Shown: positions 25,987-35,484, counted from the stretch's first letter. The stretch is 64,000 nt of DNA from Modicisalibacter muralis (GCF_900102945.1 NZ_FNGI01000014.1:42975-106974); one strand, 5' to 3'. The notes: generated from the sequence alone by a model not told the origin. Numbers and translations: made by a program.

Positions 25987-27464
25987 TGCTACCAAGACAC
26001 CACCGCCGGACCTTATTGGCGAGCCTGGCCGGACTGCTGTTGATCGGCGAACTGGCCCAGGCACAGTTACCGGGCCCCGACCCGTTGAACCTGAACAACG
26101 CCCCGCCCAGCGACACGCTGGACTCGGGATACGGCGCGCCCAATGCCCTGCCTTCCCTGCCGCGACTGTTTTCGCTCGCGCTGAGCAACGACAGCGATCT
26201 GTCGCGTCAGCGTTACGAGAGCCAGGCCACCCAGCAGGAAGTGCCCTTGGCGCGCTCCGCTCTCAAGCCGCATATCAGCGCCAGCACTTCGTATTATTAC
26301 CAGCGCGCGGACAACATCTATACCGACAATCCAGAGCGCTATCCTGACGAAGTCTATGAAGACCGGGTGTCCGGGGTCGCCAACGACACGGTCTGGCAGG
26401 TCCAACTCGTCCAGCCCCTGTTCAGCCTGGAGCGCTGGCGTCAGGTCGACAAGGCGCTGGCCCAGGCCGACGCCGCGGATCTGCGTGTCGCCGTGGCGGA
26501 AAGGGATCTGGCGCTACAAGTGGTGGAAGCCTATCTCAACGCCTACCTCGCCTCACGCAAGCTGGGGCTGCTCGACTCCAAGCGTGAAGCGCTGGCCCTG
26601 CAGCTTCGCCAGGCGCAGCGTGCCTACGATTTGGGCATCGGCGACCGTATCAACCTGCTGGAGTCGAAGTCTCGCCTCGACCAGGCGGTGGCCGATCAGG
26701 TCCAGGCCGAGAACCAGCTTGCCAATGCCCTGAGCGACCTGGAGCGCCTGACCGGGTTGCTACCCGATTTCCGTGGCTCCACCTTGGGCAACCTCGAACG
26801 GATCGCCATCGAAGGCGGCTGGGGCAACGCGGAAGACTGGTTGACTCGCACCCCCGACAACATCCAGGTGCGCCTCGCCGAGCAACTGTACCAGGTCGCC
26901 CAGTTGGACACCGACGTGCGTCGCGCCGGACGTTACCCCGAGGTCAACCTCACCCTCGGCTACAGCGATCGCAGCAGCAGCGACGAGTTGCGCACCAGCG
27001 AGGATATCAGCGCCAGCATCGAGTTGAACGTGCCTATCTACCAGGGCGGTTACACCTCCGCCAGCATCCGTCAGGGGGAATTGAGCGCGCTGGCCGGTAG
27101 AGCGGCCATGACCAACGAACTGCGACTGGCACGCCAGGAAGTGCGCCAGCGCCTGCGCAGCCTGCAAGGCGATACCCGCCAGTTGGAGGCGCTATCGCGC
27201 TCGATCGAATCCAGCGAACTGTTCCTCGAAGCCGCGACCAAGGGAGAAGCGCTGGGCCTGCGCGATCTGGTGGATGTGCTCGATGCGCGCGCTGATCTCT
27301 ACGATTTGCGTATCCAGTTCGTCGAGGTCGTCTGCCAGTACCTGCTCGACAAGACCAGTCTGGAAGCCGCCGTGGGTGGTCTGGGTACCGATGACCTGGT
27401 GAACGTCATGAGCGTACTGCAGCGCATCAGTGGCGGCGATACGAGCGATATATCCAATGCCTAA
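25983..27464 (+). CDS. Type I secretion outer-membrane channel (TolC/PrtF family)
   Basis: The 493-residue outer-membrane efflux protein has a signal peptide (basic MMLPRHHRRT, then LLASLAGLLLIGELAQAQ). Two OEP repeats of the TolC fold follow, recognisable by NDSDLSRQRYESQATQQEVPLARSA-type and QAQRAYDLGIGDRINLLESKSRLDQA-type helices. Its start overlaps the HlyD-gene stop (ATGATG). It completes a dedicated type I exporter, so secretion of the giant protein need not depend on a housekeeping TolC. After the stop there is no strong terminator in the 153-base gap to cysJ. Confidence 0.92.
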   Translation: MMLPRHHRRTLLASLAGLLLIGELAQAQLPGPDPLNLNNAPPSDTLDSGYGAPNALPSLPRLFSLALSNDSDLSRQRYESQATQQEVPLARSALKPHISASTSYYYQRADNIYTDNPERYPDEVYEDRVSGVANDTVWQVQLVQPLFSLERWRQVDKALAQADAADLRVAVAERDLALQVVEAYLNAYLASRKLGLLDSKREALALQLRQAQRAYDLGIGDRINLLESKSRLDQAVADQVQAENQLANALSDLERLTGLLPDFRGSTLGNLERIAIEGGWGNAEDWLTRTPDNIQVRLAEQLYQVAQLDTDVRRAGRYPEVNLTLGYSDRSSSDELRTSEDISASIELNVPIYQGGYTSASIRQGELSALAGRAAMTNELRLARQEVRQRLRSLQGDTRQLEALSRSIESSELFLEAATKGEALGLRDLVDVLDARADLYDLRIQFVEVVCQYLLDKTSLEAAVGGLGTDDLVNVMSVLQRISGGDTSDISNA

Positions 27465-27617
27465 CCGTTAGGATGTCACTGGTGCCGTGAGGCATCCCTG
27501 GCCTACGCTGACGGCCATTAATTTCTTTATCGAATACATTAAGCTTTATATATAATTTTTAATGCTTTCCAAGAGCCGCTAGCCTTGCGCCTAACTGCAA
27601 TGCGACGAGGCTAACCC

Positions 27618-29447
27618 ATGCCACAAGGCCCCTTGCTCGACACCAATAGCCCATTGAGCGCCGCACAGGCCCAGCGGCTGAACGAAGCCTTGGCCGAGTT
27701 GAGTGTCGATCAGATGACTTGGCTGAGCGGCTACCTCGCCGGCTTGAGTAACCAGGGTGGCATGCACAGTGCGTCGCTATCCGCCCAGGACGCGGCAGCA
27801 TCATCCGCACAGCCTGAAATCGTCGTGCTCTACGGCAGCCAGACCGGCAATGCCGAGGGTGTCGCCGAGCAGGCCCGCGATAGCGCCAAGGCGCGCGGTT
27901 TCAACGTGCGCATGGCCGACATGGCGGATTTTGGCAAGAAGGAATTCAAGGCGCCGCTCAATCTGATGGTGGTGGTCAGTACCCAGGGCGATGGCGACCC
28001 ACCGGATACCGCCGAGGGTTTCTATGAGCTGATGCACGGCCGCAAGGCACCGAAGCTCACCGACGACACGCACTTTTCGGTGCTGGCACTGGGCGACTCC
28101 AGTTACGATCAATATTGCAAGATCGGCAAGGATTTCGATGCTCGCCTCGAAGCGCTGGGCGCGCGGCGCATTCACGATCGCGCCGACTGCGACGTCGATT
28201 ACGAAGACGCCGCCGAGCGGTGGATCGATGCCGTGCTCGAACGCTATATCACGCTCACTGGCGCCGAAAGTGGCGGTAGCAGCGCCGGCGCCGGTCAGGC
28301 GATACCGGCGACCGATCTCGAATCCGCCAATTCGATCTATTGGAAGAAGAACCCCTTTCAGGCCGAGGTGCTCGAGTCGATCGTGCTCAGTGGTCGCGGC
28401 TCCGACAAGGAAACCCATCATATCGAGCTGTCGCTGGAAGGCTCGGGACTGACCTTTGAGCCGGGCGACGCCGTGGGCATCGTGCCTCAGAACGATCCCG
28501 CCCATGTCGACGAGTTGATCGACATGCTGCGCATGGATGCCGATTCCGAGCTTGGCGAAGGTCGCCGGCTGCGTGACGCCCTGCTCTCGGAATTCGAGAT
28601 CACCACCCTGACCCGGCCGTTTCTCGAACACTGGAGCGAGCTTTCCGACGCCGCCGAACTGCGTCGACTGATGGACCAGGAATCCCGCGACGAGCTACGC
28701 GACTGGATCGATGGGCGTCACATCGTCGATGTCATCGAACATTTCCCGGTCGAAGGTATCGATGCACACACCTTCACCCAGGCGCTGCGCAAGCTGCCGC
28801 CGCGTCTTTATTCCATCGCCTCGAGCTTTGAGGCGGCCCCCGACGAGGTGCACCTGACGGTCGGTATCGTGCGTTACGAGACTCACGGTCGCGCGCGTGG
28901 CGGCGTGACGACGACCTACCTCGCCGATCGCGTGCAAGCCGGCGACACGGTGCCCATCTATATCGATCGCAACAAGAACTTCAAGCTGCCCCACGACGAC
29001 GACACGCCGATCGTCATGGTCGGCCCCGGCACCGGTATCGCACCGTTTCGCGCCTTTTTGCAGGAACGCGAAGAGCGCGGTGCCAAGGGCCGCAATTGGC
29101 TATTCTTCGGCGATCGACGTTTTCGCAGCGACTTTCTCTATCAGACGGAACTGCTCAACTGGCGCAAGAAAGGGATTCTCAATCGGTTGGACGTGGCGTT
29201 CTCGCGCGATCAGCAGGAAAAGGTCTACGTTCAACAACGCATGCGTGAAAACACCGTGGACATCTATACCTGGCTGCAGGAAGGCGCACACTTTTACGTG
29301 TGCGGCGACGGCGAGCGCATGGCGGCGGATGTGCACCGCGCCCTGCTCGATATCGTTCGCGACCAGGGCGGACTCGATGAGGACGCCGCGCAGGAATACC
29401 TGCGCGAACTGCAACAGGCCAAGCGTTATCAACGCGACGTGTATTGA
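27618..29447 (+). CDS. cysJ: Sulfite reductase (NADPH) flavoprotein alpha subunit
   Basis: The 609-residue protein has the expected CysJ order. A short N-terminal linker is followed by a flavodoxin-like FMN domain (~70-210, [16 protein letters not shown]), then an FAD-binding domain with the RLYSIASS flavin motif (~395), and an NADPH domain with [16 protein letters not shown] (~475). It ends in KRYQRDVY, the conserved C-terminus of the family. It passes electrons from NADPH to CysI for reduction of sulfite to sulfide in assimilatory sulfur metabolism. cysI follows after 31 bases on the same strand. Length matches E. coli CysJ (599). Confidence 0.95.
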   Translation: MPQGPLLDTNSPLSAAQAQRLNEALAELSVDQMTWLSGYLAGLSNQGGMHSASLSAQDAAASSAQPEIVVLYGSQTGNAEGVAEQARDSAKARGFNVRMADMADFGKKEFKAPLNLMVVVSTQGDGDPPDTAEGFYELMHGRKAPKLTDDTHFSVLALGDSSYDQYCKIGKDFDARLEALGARRIHDRADCDVDYEDAAERWIDAVLERYITLTGAESGGSSAGAGQAIPATDLESANSIYWKKNPFQAEVLESIVLSGRGSDKETHHIELSLEGSGLTFEPGDAVGIVPQNDPAHVDELIDMLRMDADSELGEGRRLRDALLSEFEITTLTRPFLEHWSELSDAAELRRLMDQESRDELRDWIDGRHIVDVIEHFPVEGIDAHTFTQALRKLPPRLYSIASSFEAAPDEVHLTVGIVRYETHGRARGGVTTTYLADRVQAGDTVPIYIDRNKNFKLPHDDDTPIVMVGPGTGIAPFRAFLQEREERGAKGRNWLFFGDRRFRSDFLYQTELLNWRKKGILNRLDVAFSRDQQEKVYVQQRMRENTVDIYTWLQEGAHFYVCGDGERMAADVHRALLDIVRDQGGLDEDAAQEYLRELQQAKRYQRDVY

Positions 29448-29478
29448 GCGCCACGTAACTCAACCGGAAGGTGTCTTT

Positions 29479-31197
29479 ATGAGCGATATCATCGAAAAGC
29501 TGCGCGATATCTCGTTCGACGATCTGCATCCCAACGAGCGCCTGAAGGCCGAAAGCGATTACCTGCGCGGCTCGCTCATGGAGGGCATGGCCGACCGCGC
29601 CACCGGGGCGGTCAGCGAAGACGATACCCAGCTGACCAAGTTCCACGGCTTCTATCAGCAGGACGATCGCGATCTGCGCAGCGAACGTCGCCATCAGAAG
29701 CTCGAACCGCTCTACTCGTTCATGGTGCGCCTGCGCATGCCGGGTGGGTTGATGTCATCACGCCAGTGGCTGACCCTGGACGACGTTGCGACCCGTTACG
29801 CCAACGGCACGTTGCGCATCACCACGCGCCAGACCTTTCAGTACCATGGCGTACTGAAAGAGAATCTGCGCGCGCACCTGAAAACCATCAACGAAGCGAT
29901 GCTCGACACCATCGCCGCCTGTGGCGACGTCAACCGCAACGTCATTTGCACCGCCAATCCGCATCGTTCGACACTTCATCGCCGCATTTTCGACTTCGCG
30001 CACGATCTCAGCGCTCGTCTGATGCCGAGAACCCGCGCCTATCATGAGATATTTCTCGGCGAGGAGCGCATAGCCGGCGGCGAGGAAACCCAGGAGCCGC
30101 TCTATACCCAGCATTATCTGCCGCGCAAGTTCAAGATCGCACTGGCCATCCCGCCCGAGAACGACGTCGATCTGTTCGCCCACGATCTCGGCTTCATCGC
30201 GCATGTCGAGGATGGTGAATTGCTGGGTTTCAACGTCAGCATCGGCGGTGGCATGGGCATGACCCACGGCGAACCGGCCACCTTCCCGCGCTTGAGCGAT
30301 GTGATCGGTTTCTGCACGCCGGAGCAGGTATTGGACGTTGCCGAAGCGGTCATGCTGGTGCAACGCGATCATGGCGACCGTCACGACCGCAAGCACGCGC
30401 GGATGAAATATACTGTCGAGGATCATGGCGCCCAGTGGTTCCGCGAAGAAGTCGAACGCCGGCTGGGTCATGCGCTTAATGAGTCTCGCGATTACCGCTT
30501 CGACAGCAACGGCGACCGCTACGGTTGGTATCAGGGCGATGACGGCGCCTGGCATTACGGGCTGTTCGTACAGAACGGGCGTATCGCCGACTTCGATGAC
30601 GGCATGCAGTTGATGACCGGTATGCGCGAAATCGCCAAGGTGCATGAAGGCGACATCGCGCTGACCACCAATCAGAATCTGATCGTCGCCAATGTGACCG
30701 ATGCCAAGCGCGCCGAGATCGATGCACTGATCGACAAGTACCACATGGTCAAGGACACCACGCCACTGCGCCGAGAGTCGATGGCCTGTGTGGCTTTTCC
30801 TACCTGCGGGCTTGCCATGGCGGAAAGCGAGCGCTACCTGCCCTCGCTGATCGATAAACTGGACAACGTGATGGATGAGGCCGGCCTGGCCGACGATGCC
30901 ATCGTCGTGCGTATGACTGGCTGCCCCAATGGCTGCGCCCGTCCCTATCTGGCCGAGATCGGCTTCGTCGGCAAGGCGCTGGGGCGCTACAACCTGTATC
31001 TCGGTGGCAACTTCACCGGCGAGCGACTGAACAAGCTGTATCGCGAGAATATCGATGAAGCAACGGTCATGCAGGAACTCACCGCGCTGATCCAGCGTTA
31101 CGCCAAAGAGCGTGAAGACGGCGAGCACTTCGGCGATTTCGTGATTCGTGCCGGTGTCATTAAAGCGACTACGGCGGGCAATAACTTTCATGAATGA
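29479..31197 (+). CDS. cysI: Sulfite reductase hemoprotein beta subunit
   Basis: The frame is open further upstream, but the protein starts at ATG 29479 behind GGAAGG, giving 572 residues against 570 in E. coli. It carries the siroheme/4Fe-4S ligands C-x5-C (ACVAFPTCG) and C-x3-C ([11 protein letters not shown]), about 130 residues from the C-terminus, and the duplicated nitrite/sulfite-reductase ferredoxin-like half-domains. With CysJ it reduces sulfite to sulfide in the cytoplasm. A small ORF overlaps its stop (see 31190-31300), and then the operon is interrupted by a convergent lower-GC effector module. Confidence 0.96.
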   Translation: MSDIIEKLRDISFDDLHPNERLKAESDYLRGSLMEGMADRATGAVSEDDTQLTKFHGFYQQDDRDLRSERRHQKLEPLYSFMVRLRMPGGLMSSRQWLTLDDVATRYANGTLRITTRQTFQYHGVLKENLRAHLKTINEAMLDTIAACGDVNRNVICTANPHRSTLHRRIFDFAHDLSARLMPRTRAYHEIFLGEERIAGGEETQEPLYTQHYLPRKFKIALAIPPENDVDLFAHDLGFIAHVEDGELLGFNVSIGGGMGMTHGEPATFPRLSDVIGFCTPEQVLDVAEAVMLVQRDHGDRHDRKHARMKYTVEDHGAQWFREEVERRLGHALNESRDYRFDSNGDRYGWYQGDDGAWHYGLFVQNGRIADFDDGMQLMTGMREIAKVHEGDIALTTNQNLIVANVTDAKRAEIDALIDKYHMVKDTTPLRRESMACVAFPTCGLAMAESERYLPSLIDKLDNVMDEAGLADDAIVVRMTGCPNGCARPYLAEIGFVGKALGRYNLYLGGNFTGERLNKLYRENIDEATVMQELTALIQRYAKEREDGEHFGDFVIRAGVIKATTAGNNFHE

Positions 31198-31300
31198 TGC
31201 AGCGGTGGGTCGGGTAGGATTTATCGATGCTATCGAAACCGGCCCGCCATTTCAGGCAACGTCAATTGACTCAGTGCCACGTCAACAGCATTCAAATTGA
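31190..31300 (+). pseudogene. Short ORF overlapping the cysI stop, possible truncated third cys-operon gene
   Basis: ATG at 31190 overlaps the cysI stop in the way coupled genes do, and reads 36 codons ([20 protein letters not shown]...) to TGA at 31298. In many gammaproteobacteria another sulfur-assimilation gene follows cysI at this position. Here the frame ends just before the convergent effector/immunity module. It could be the stump of a gene cut off when that module arrived, a genuine tiny peptide, or chance; I cannot decide from sequence alone. Confidence 0.3.
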
Positions 31301-31315
31301 GCGCACTCCTTAATT

Positions 31316-31702
31316 TCATTGAAAAAAAGCTATGAGGATTCCACCTAGGATGGCTGCAATGAGACCACATATTAACCAACTGGCATAGAGCCACACTAGG
31401 AGCCTTTTTAGGTACTTGGGAGGTGTATTGGCTTCCACCTCCTCCAACTGTTTGGCGTAGCGTTTCTGGATATTCAGCGTCTCCGAGAACAGAAGCATCA
31501 TGCCGTAACGAGTCATCCTATTCAGCGAGAACGGCAATCCCTTGAGAGACATATCAAAGCCCAGCTTACCGACCTTTCCGTAGTAATGATCGGCTTCGTC
31601 TATCTTGAATAACGCCACGACAGAGGCCACGAATAGCAAAGCAAGCCCAAGCAGGCCGAAGAATACGCCGGCAAACCCAACGAAAAGCTCAATTGGCCCC
31701 AT
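31316..31702 (-). CDS. Small two-helix membrane protein, putative immunity protein of the PAAR effector
   Basis: From ATG 31702 the product has 128 residues with a long N-terminal hydrophobic helix (ELFVGFAGVFFGLLGLALLF...), a charged middle and a C-terminal helix (LYASWLICGLIAAILGGILIAFF). The start overlaps the effector stop by 14 bases, typical of coupled toxin-immunity pairs; in-frame ATGs at 31714, 31720 and 31732 are alternatives. Its base composition is clearly lower in G+C than cysI or the genes beyond 33 kb, suggesting acquisition. An inner-membrane location fits immunity to a pore-forming or membrane-targeting effector. The immunity role is inferred from position and topology only. 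Confidence 0.6.
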   Translation of the reverse strand: MGPIELFVGFAGVFFGLLGLALLFVASVVALFKIDEADHYYGKVGKLGFDMSLKGLPFSLNRMTRYGMMLLFSETLNIQKRYAKQLEEVEANTPPKYLKRLLVWLYASWLICGLIAAILGGILIAFFQ

Positions 31703-33137
31703 TCGGCGCCCCATCGTCATAAATCGATTCATAAAGGAACACACCAAAACCTTCGCCAGCGGGCTCCAGCGCATACATACCACCAACGGCTCCGGCCCCA
31801 ACAAGAACGACACTACACGCCATCAGCCCTTGGGGAGTTAACGATAGTGCCACGCAAATTTTCGCCCCTCCAAAAGCACCCGCCGCTCCACCAAATGTCC
31901 GCCCGCCCAGCTTCCCATATTCAATGAATTTGGTCCGCGTGCATTGCTCCTCACGATCCAGCGTGCAGGCTTTTTCAATCTCCATACGCGTGGCGGTGTA
32001 GTCGAGTGCGACGCCGACGGCACTGCCAATGCTGGTGAGCTTGGAGGCCACACTAACCTTGGCGATCGCTTCGGATATGGTTGGAATTTCGAAATTTCGG
32101 AATCCTTCCAGGGCGGTGCGGCCATGATGCACGGCTTGTTGGGCTTCGATGCCGACTTTGGCTTTCAGAACATCGAACTCGGGCAAATTAAGTCCTTTGC
32201 GCAGCACCGTGTTCAAGACATTATCGAGGCGCTGGAAGGTGGCATCTCGCGTGGCGATGAAGCTTTCTTTCGTGACTTTTACCAGGGGGTCCATGGCGTC
32301 TTTGTAAGAAACCGCCAGGTTTTTCAACTCACGCTCGACGATTGCGGTGGCGCGCCCAACCGACGATGCGGCGGCACCCACCATGGTTGAGCCGTAGCTG
32401 ACGAGTTCCTGATAGGTATCGAAATGATCGACCATGCGCTGCGCTTCGGGCAGTTCAAGCGCTTGCACGCTTTGCTGCACCTGGCGCGCCTGAAGCTTGA
32501 GTTCCTCTTCCTCGACCGAGCAGGTCAGGTTCTCGGGGTCGCTCAACACCACCATCGAACCTGGCAGCACGTAGGCGCCGAGATGGGCGTTGAGCCGCTC
32601 GAACATGGCATCGACTTGCGGGGTGGGGCTTGCCAGCAGACGTCGCTTGATTTGCTCGCGGGTACCCGGCTGACGAACGATATGAAAGCCCGGCGCCACG
32701 GTGCTGGTGGCCAGGTTATCGTTAGCGTGTGTCGCCGAGCCTATTGTGGCAGGAGTTGCCGCCGGCTGAGCATTGGCTGGCGATGCCACGCCGCTAGCTG
32801 CCGCCGTGGCATCATCGGTCATGCCGGTATCGGCAGGAGACGATTGCTGAAAGCGGAACCCGCCGATCTCGATGCTGGTCGGCGAGCCGGTGGTTACGCT
32901 CGAACCGGTGATCACCTGGCCACCACAGGAGGTCTTGCTGCCGTTGATCGCGGCGGGGCTGTCTTCGATCTCGAACCAGTCGGCACCGGTGGTAATCGTC
33001 GCCCCGCAGGAGGTCATGTCGCCAATGCGCGCCGCCGGAATGTCATCGACGAAGACCGTACCCGCGCCGCTGACTATCTTGTGCGGGCCGCCCTTACACT
33101 TGCAGACGACCTTGTCGCCGATTTTTGCCAGATCCAT
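31689..33137 (-). CDS. PAAR-domain type VI secretion effector with hydrophobic C-terminal toxin domain
   Basis: The 482-residue protein opens with a PAAR spike-tip domain (1-90: IGDKVVCKCKGGPHKI, GDMTSCGATITTG, GSKTSCGGQVITGSS), which caps VgrG in type VI secretion. An Ala/Thr/Pro-rich linker (~100-150) leads to a middle domain beginning PGFHIVRQPGTREQIKRRLL, which I remember from other PAAR effectors. The C-terminal half has amphipathic helices and two glycine-rich hydrophobic segments (~420-470, GGRTFGGAAGAFGGAK and VVLVGAGAVGGM), suggesting a pore-forming toxin. A putative membrane immunity gene overlaps its 3' end. No other T6SS gene is in the window, so this is an orphan effector module. 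The ribosome site AGGAAT lies in a hairpin (see 33143-33173). Confidence 0.8.
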   Translation of the reverse strand: MDLAKIGDKVVCKCKGGPHKIVSGAGTVFVDDIPAARIGDMTSCGATITTGADWFEIEDSPAAINGSKTSCGGQVITGSSVTTGSPTSIEIGGFRFQQSSPADTGMTDDATAAASGVASPANAQPAATPATIGSATHANDNLATSTVAPGFHIVRQPGTREQIKRRLLASPTPQVDAMFERLNAHLGAYVLPGSMVVLSDPENLTCSVEEEELKLQARQVQQSVQALELPEAQRMVDHFDTYQELVSYGSTMVGAAASSVGRATAIVERELKNLAVSYKDAMDPLVKVTKESFIATRDATFQRLDNVLNTVLRKGLNLPEFDVLKAKVGIEAQQAVHHGRTALEGFRNFEIPTISEAIAKVSVASKLTSIGSAVGVALDYTATRMEIEKACTLDREEQCTRTKFIEYGKLGGRTFGGAAGAFGGAKICVALSLTPQGLMACSVVLVGAGAVGGMYALEPAGEGFGVFLYESIYDDGAPNGAN

Positions 33138-33142
33138 CGCGT

Positions 33143-33173
33143 GTTATTCCTAATTGACGCTTTTTGGAATAAC
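33143..33173 (-). promoter_or_regulatory. Inverted repeat covering the ribosome site of the PAAR effector
   Basis: GTTATTCC (33143-33150) and GGAATAAC (33166-33173) are perfect complements separated by 15 bases, just upstream of ATG 33137. In the leftward mRNA the near-start arm contains the AGGAAT Shine-Dalgarno, so pairing would hide it. It may instead be a protein-binding dyad. Confidence 0.4.
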
Positions 33174-33253
33174 GGATTGTAGCGATTGGGCGAAGGCTTG
33201 GCTGTCGTCAATGGCTTACAACTAAAGTATTAAACTGTAATTTGGATTCAAAA

Positions 33254-34531
33254 CTACCGCCCCAGCAGCGCCTCATCGAACGGATAGCGCGAGAGCATGG
33301 CGATGCCGCTGTCGGTGATCAGCACTTCCTCTTCCAGCTTGACGCCATCGGCGGCGCCGACCTCGCCAATGTAGCTTTCCACCGAGACGACCATGCCCGG
33401 TTCGAGCACGCCATCCTTGGAGAAGCGGTCAAAATCCATATGATGCGCGACCAGTGGCGTCTCGCCGTGCATGCCGACACCGTGGATGATCGATGGATAA
33501 CGGCGATCGAGAAAGCGCTCGGGAATCTTCCAGGCACGCTCGGCGATCTCGCGGTAACTGATACCGGGTTTGAGTACCGAGATATTGTGCTGCACCTGCT
33601 CGTGGGCCATTTGATAGAGGCTTTGCTGGTAACCGCTGGGTTTGCTCGGCCCGACATGGAAGGTTCGCGAGAAATCAGAGTAGTAGCCATGACAGCCGAT
33701 GGTGTCGGTATCCAGCGCGACCAACTCGCCCGGTCGAATGACGCGGTCGCTGGCCTCGTTGAACCAGGGATTGGTGCGCGGGCCGGATGACAGCAGCCGA
33801 GTCTCGATGAACTCGCCACCCTGCTTGATGACGTTGCCGTACATGATCGCGAACAGCTCGTTTTCGGTCAGGCCCGGCTTGATTGCCGCCTCGACCTCGG
33901 CCACTGCGGCTTCGCTACCGGCCATCGATTGTGCGAGACAGGCGATTTCCTGCGGTGTCTTGATGCGCCGGCAATGCAAGGTGTCCTGCATGCAATCGAA
34001 CACGTCGAGACCCTGAGCTTCGAGCGAGCGCGCCAGGTTGAGCGTGCAGCGATCCAGCCCGACCTTACGATTGCCTTGACCATGCGCGTTGACCAGTTCG
34101 GCGATCTCGATGCCGAAGGGATCGGATGAGAGATTGTCGCGCTGGTTGACCGCCGACCACACCACCTTGGAGGTGCGTGCTTCGTCGATGGTCTCGAGCC
34201 AGGTCGAGACATGCGCGCTGCCCGGGTATTCGAAGAGGATGACCGGCCCTTGCAGCGGCACATAGATGTAGCGCGTGGAGTTACGCAAAAAGTAGCCGAA
34301 CATATTGCGCGAACCGGTTGCATAGCGCTGATTATTGGGGTCGAACAGCACCAGCGCGGCGTAGCCCTGCTCGACCATCATCGCGCGCAGCCGGTGCAAG
34401 CGCCCGGCTCGCAACTGCAAGGGATCGAAGGCGGTGGAAATACTGTCGCCGTTGGCCATCGGTGCCGAAGGGATGACCGGAATGCTATCGGGCTCGCGAT
34501 CGAAAAGAGGCTCGAATTCCATGGTATTCAT
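33254..34531 (-). CDS. M24-family (creatinase/aminopeptidase P fold) enzyme, DddP-like
   Basis: The 425-residue protein has the M24 pita-bread fold: a non-catalytic N-terminal domain (LFDPNNQRYATGSRN near 62-76) and a metal site Asp274, Asp276, Asp286, His350, Glu385, Glu400. The spacing of these residues equals that of the metal ligands I remember for the DMSP lyase DddP (295, 297, 307, 371, 406, 421), and Tyr345 matches its Tyr366. Motifs ETRLLSSGPRTNPWF and HGVGMHGE are DddP-like. However, the position of DddP's proposed catalytic base Asp377 is Gly356 here. It therefore belongs to that lineage, but DMSP cleavage is doubtful; a peptidase-like or amidohydrolase role is possible. It lies 12 bp downstream of an oxygenase gene, in one operon. 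Confidence 0.75.
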   Translation of the reverse strand: MNTMEFEPLFDREPDSIPVIPSAPMANGDSISTAFDPLQLRAGRLHRLRAMMVEQGYAALVLFDPNNQRYATGSRNMFGYFLRNSTRYIYVPLQGPVILFEYPGSAHVSTWLETIDEARTSKVVWSAVNQRDNLSSDPFGIEIAELVNAHGQGNRKVGLDRCTLNLARSLEAQGLDVFDCMQDTLHCRRIKTPQEIACLAQSMAGSEAAVAEVEAAIKPGLTENELFAIMYGNVIKQGGEFIETRLLSSGPRTNPWFNEASDRVIRPGELVALDTDTIGCHGYYSDFSRTFHVGPSKPSGYQQSLYQMAHEQVQHNISVLKPGISYREIAERAWKIPERFLDRRYPSIIHGVGMHGETPLVAHHMDFDRFSKDGVLEPGMVVSVESYIGEVGAADGVKLEEEVLITDSGIAMLSRYPFDEALLGR

Positions 34532-34543
34532 TACGCGGTTGCC

Positions 34544-35428
34544 TTAATCCTGAAGGTTGTCGCTGCGCTGCATGCCTTCGCTTAACAGCTTCTCGTGAAT
34601 CGGCGCCATGCGCCCGAAGATGCGCAGGGCGCGTTCCGGGCGACCGATGAATCCGGGCTCCTTGGCGTAGGCGAAGATCACCGTATGGCGCTCCCGGTCG
34701 CCCTCCACCGGCGTCACCCGATGCAACGAGTAACGGCCGAAGAAGACCTGCAGATCGCCGGGTTGCAGGTCCAGCGACTTGAGCGGCGAGCGGTCGCCGT
34801 CGATCACACGCTGCACGGCGTCGAAATTCTCGCCCTCGGGGCTGCGAATGCCCGGTGCGTACTCGAAACGCCCTCCACCATGCGCCTGGCGAGTCATCAT
34901 GGTGACGATGAATTCGTTGGTATCGTAGTGCCAGGGGTGTTGGCAGCCTTCGCGCAACACGTTGATCACCAGCCCGGCCAGCGGGTCGGCGTATTCGTGG
35001 ATTTCGTCCATACCCACCACCTCGGCGATGAAACGCTGAAAATCGAGGTTCTGATAGACCTGGCGAATGATGGTGCTATCGTCGATACGATCACCGGCGA
35101 CGAAGCCATTGGTGCGATCGCCGAAGCGGTTCCTGGGATGTGACGCTGGCAGGCTGGGGTCGCCATCGGAGTTATAAGGATTTGTTTCGGTCTGGTTGTA
35201 ATGCGCCTGGGGAGATAGCCGCTCGGTTTCACGTTCGAGACGCTCGAGTGCCGCCTGAGGCACGAAGCGCTTGAGCACCACGCAACCATCCTTGGCCAGT
35301 TGCCGACGACATTCGTCGATGAGTTGCTGGCCGCCCTCGCCCTTCAGATCGAAGATCGGGTAGCGTTCCAGGTCCACGAGCCCCTGAAGCGAGGCGGCGT
35401 CGTTCAAGCTTTCGGTGGGGGTCTGCAT
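34544..35428 (-). CDS. Fe(II)/2-oxoglutarate-dependent oxygenase (BesD-like family, hydroxylase-type HxD)
   Basis: From ATG 35428 (AGGAGA 7 bases upstream) the product is 294 residues; an ATG at 35458 is a weaker alternative. The double-stranded beta-helix iron site is visible as His167-Tyr-Asp169 (HPWHYDTNEF), distal His236 (GRYSLHRVTPVEG) and a 2-oxoglutarate-binding Arg nearby (~247). The stretches TMMTRQAHGGGRFEYAPGIR and LDLQPGDLQVFFGRYSLHRV recall, from memory, the BesD family of amino-acid halogenases/hydroxylases. The Asp in HxD argues for hydroxylation: halogenases have Gly or Ala there. It is the first gene of a two-gene operon with the M24 enzyme and is divergent from a LysR regulator. 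The substrate is probably a free amino acid or a small derivative (inference). Confidence 0.75.
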   Translation of the reverse strand: MQTPTESLNDAASLQGLVDLERYPIFDLKGEGGQQLIDECRRQLAKDGCVVLKRFVPQAALERLERETERLSPQAHYNQTETNPYNSDGDPSLPASHPRNRFGDRTNGFVAGDRIDDSTIIRQVYQNLDFQRFIAEVVGMDEIHEYADPLAGLVINVLREGCQHPWHYDTNEFIVTMMTRQAHGGGRFEYAPGIRSPEGENFDAVQRVIDGDRSPLKSLDLQPGDLQVFFGRYSLHRVTPVEGDRERHTVIFAYAKEPGFIGRPERALRIFGRMAPIHEKLLSEGMQRSDNLQD

Positions 35429-35484
35429 GGTGTTGTCTCCTGATCGAGCCGTTGACATGACACCTGGACAGCGTAGAGAGCGTA

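Noticed and set aside
33254..34531. Straight annotation as DMSP lyase DddP
   Set aside because: The metal-ligand spacing fits, but the proposed catalytic base position is Gly; I therefore give only the family and flag the difference.
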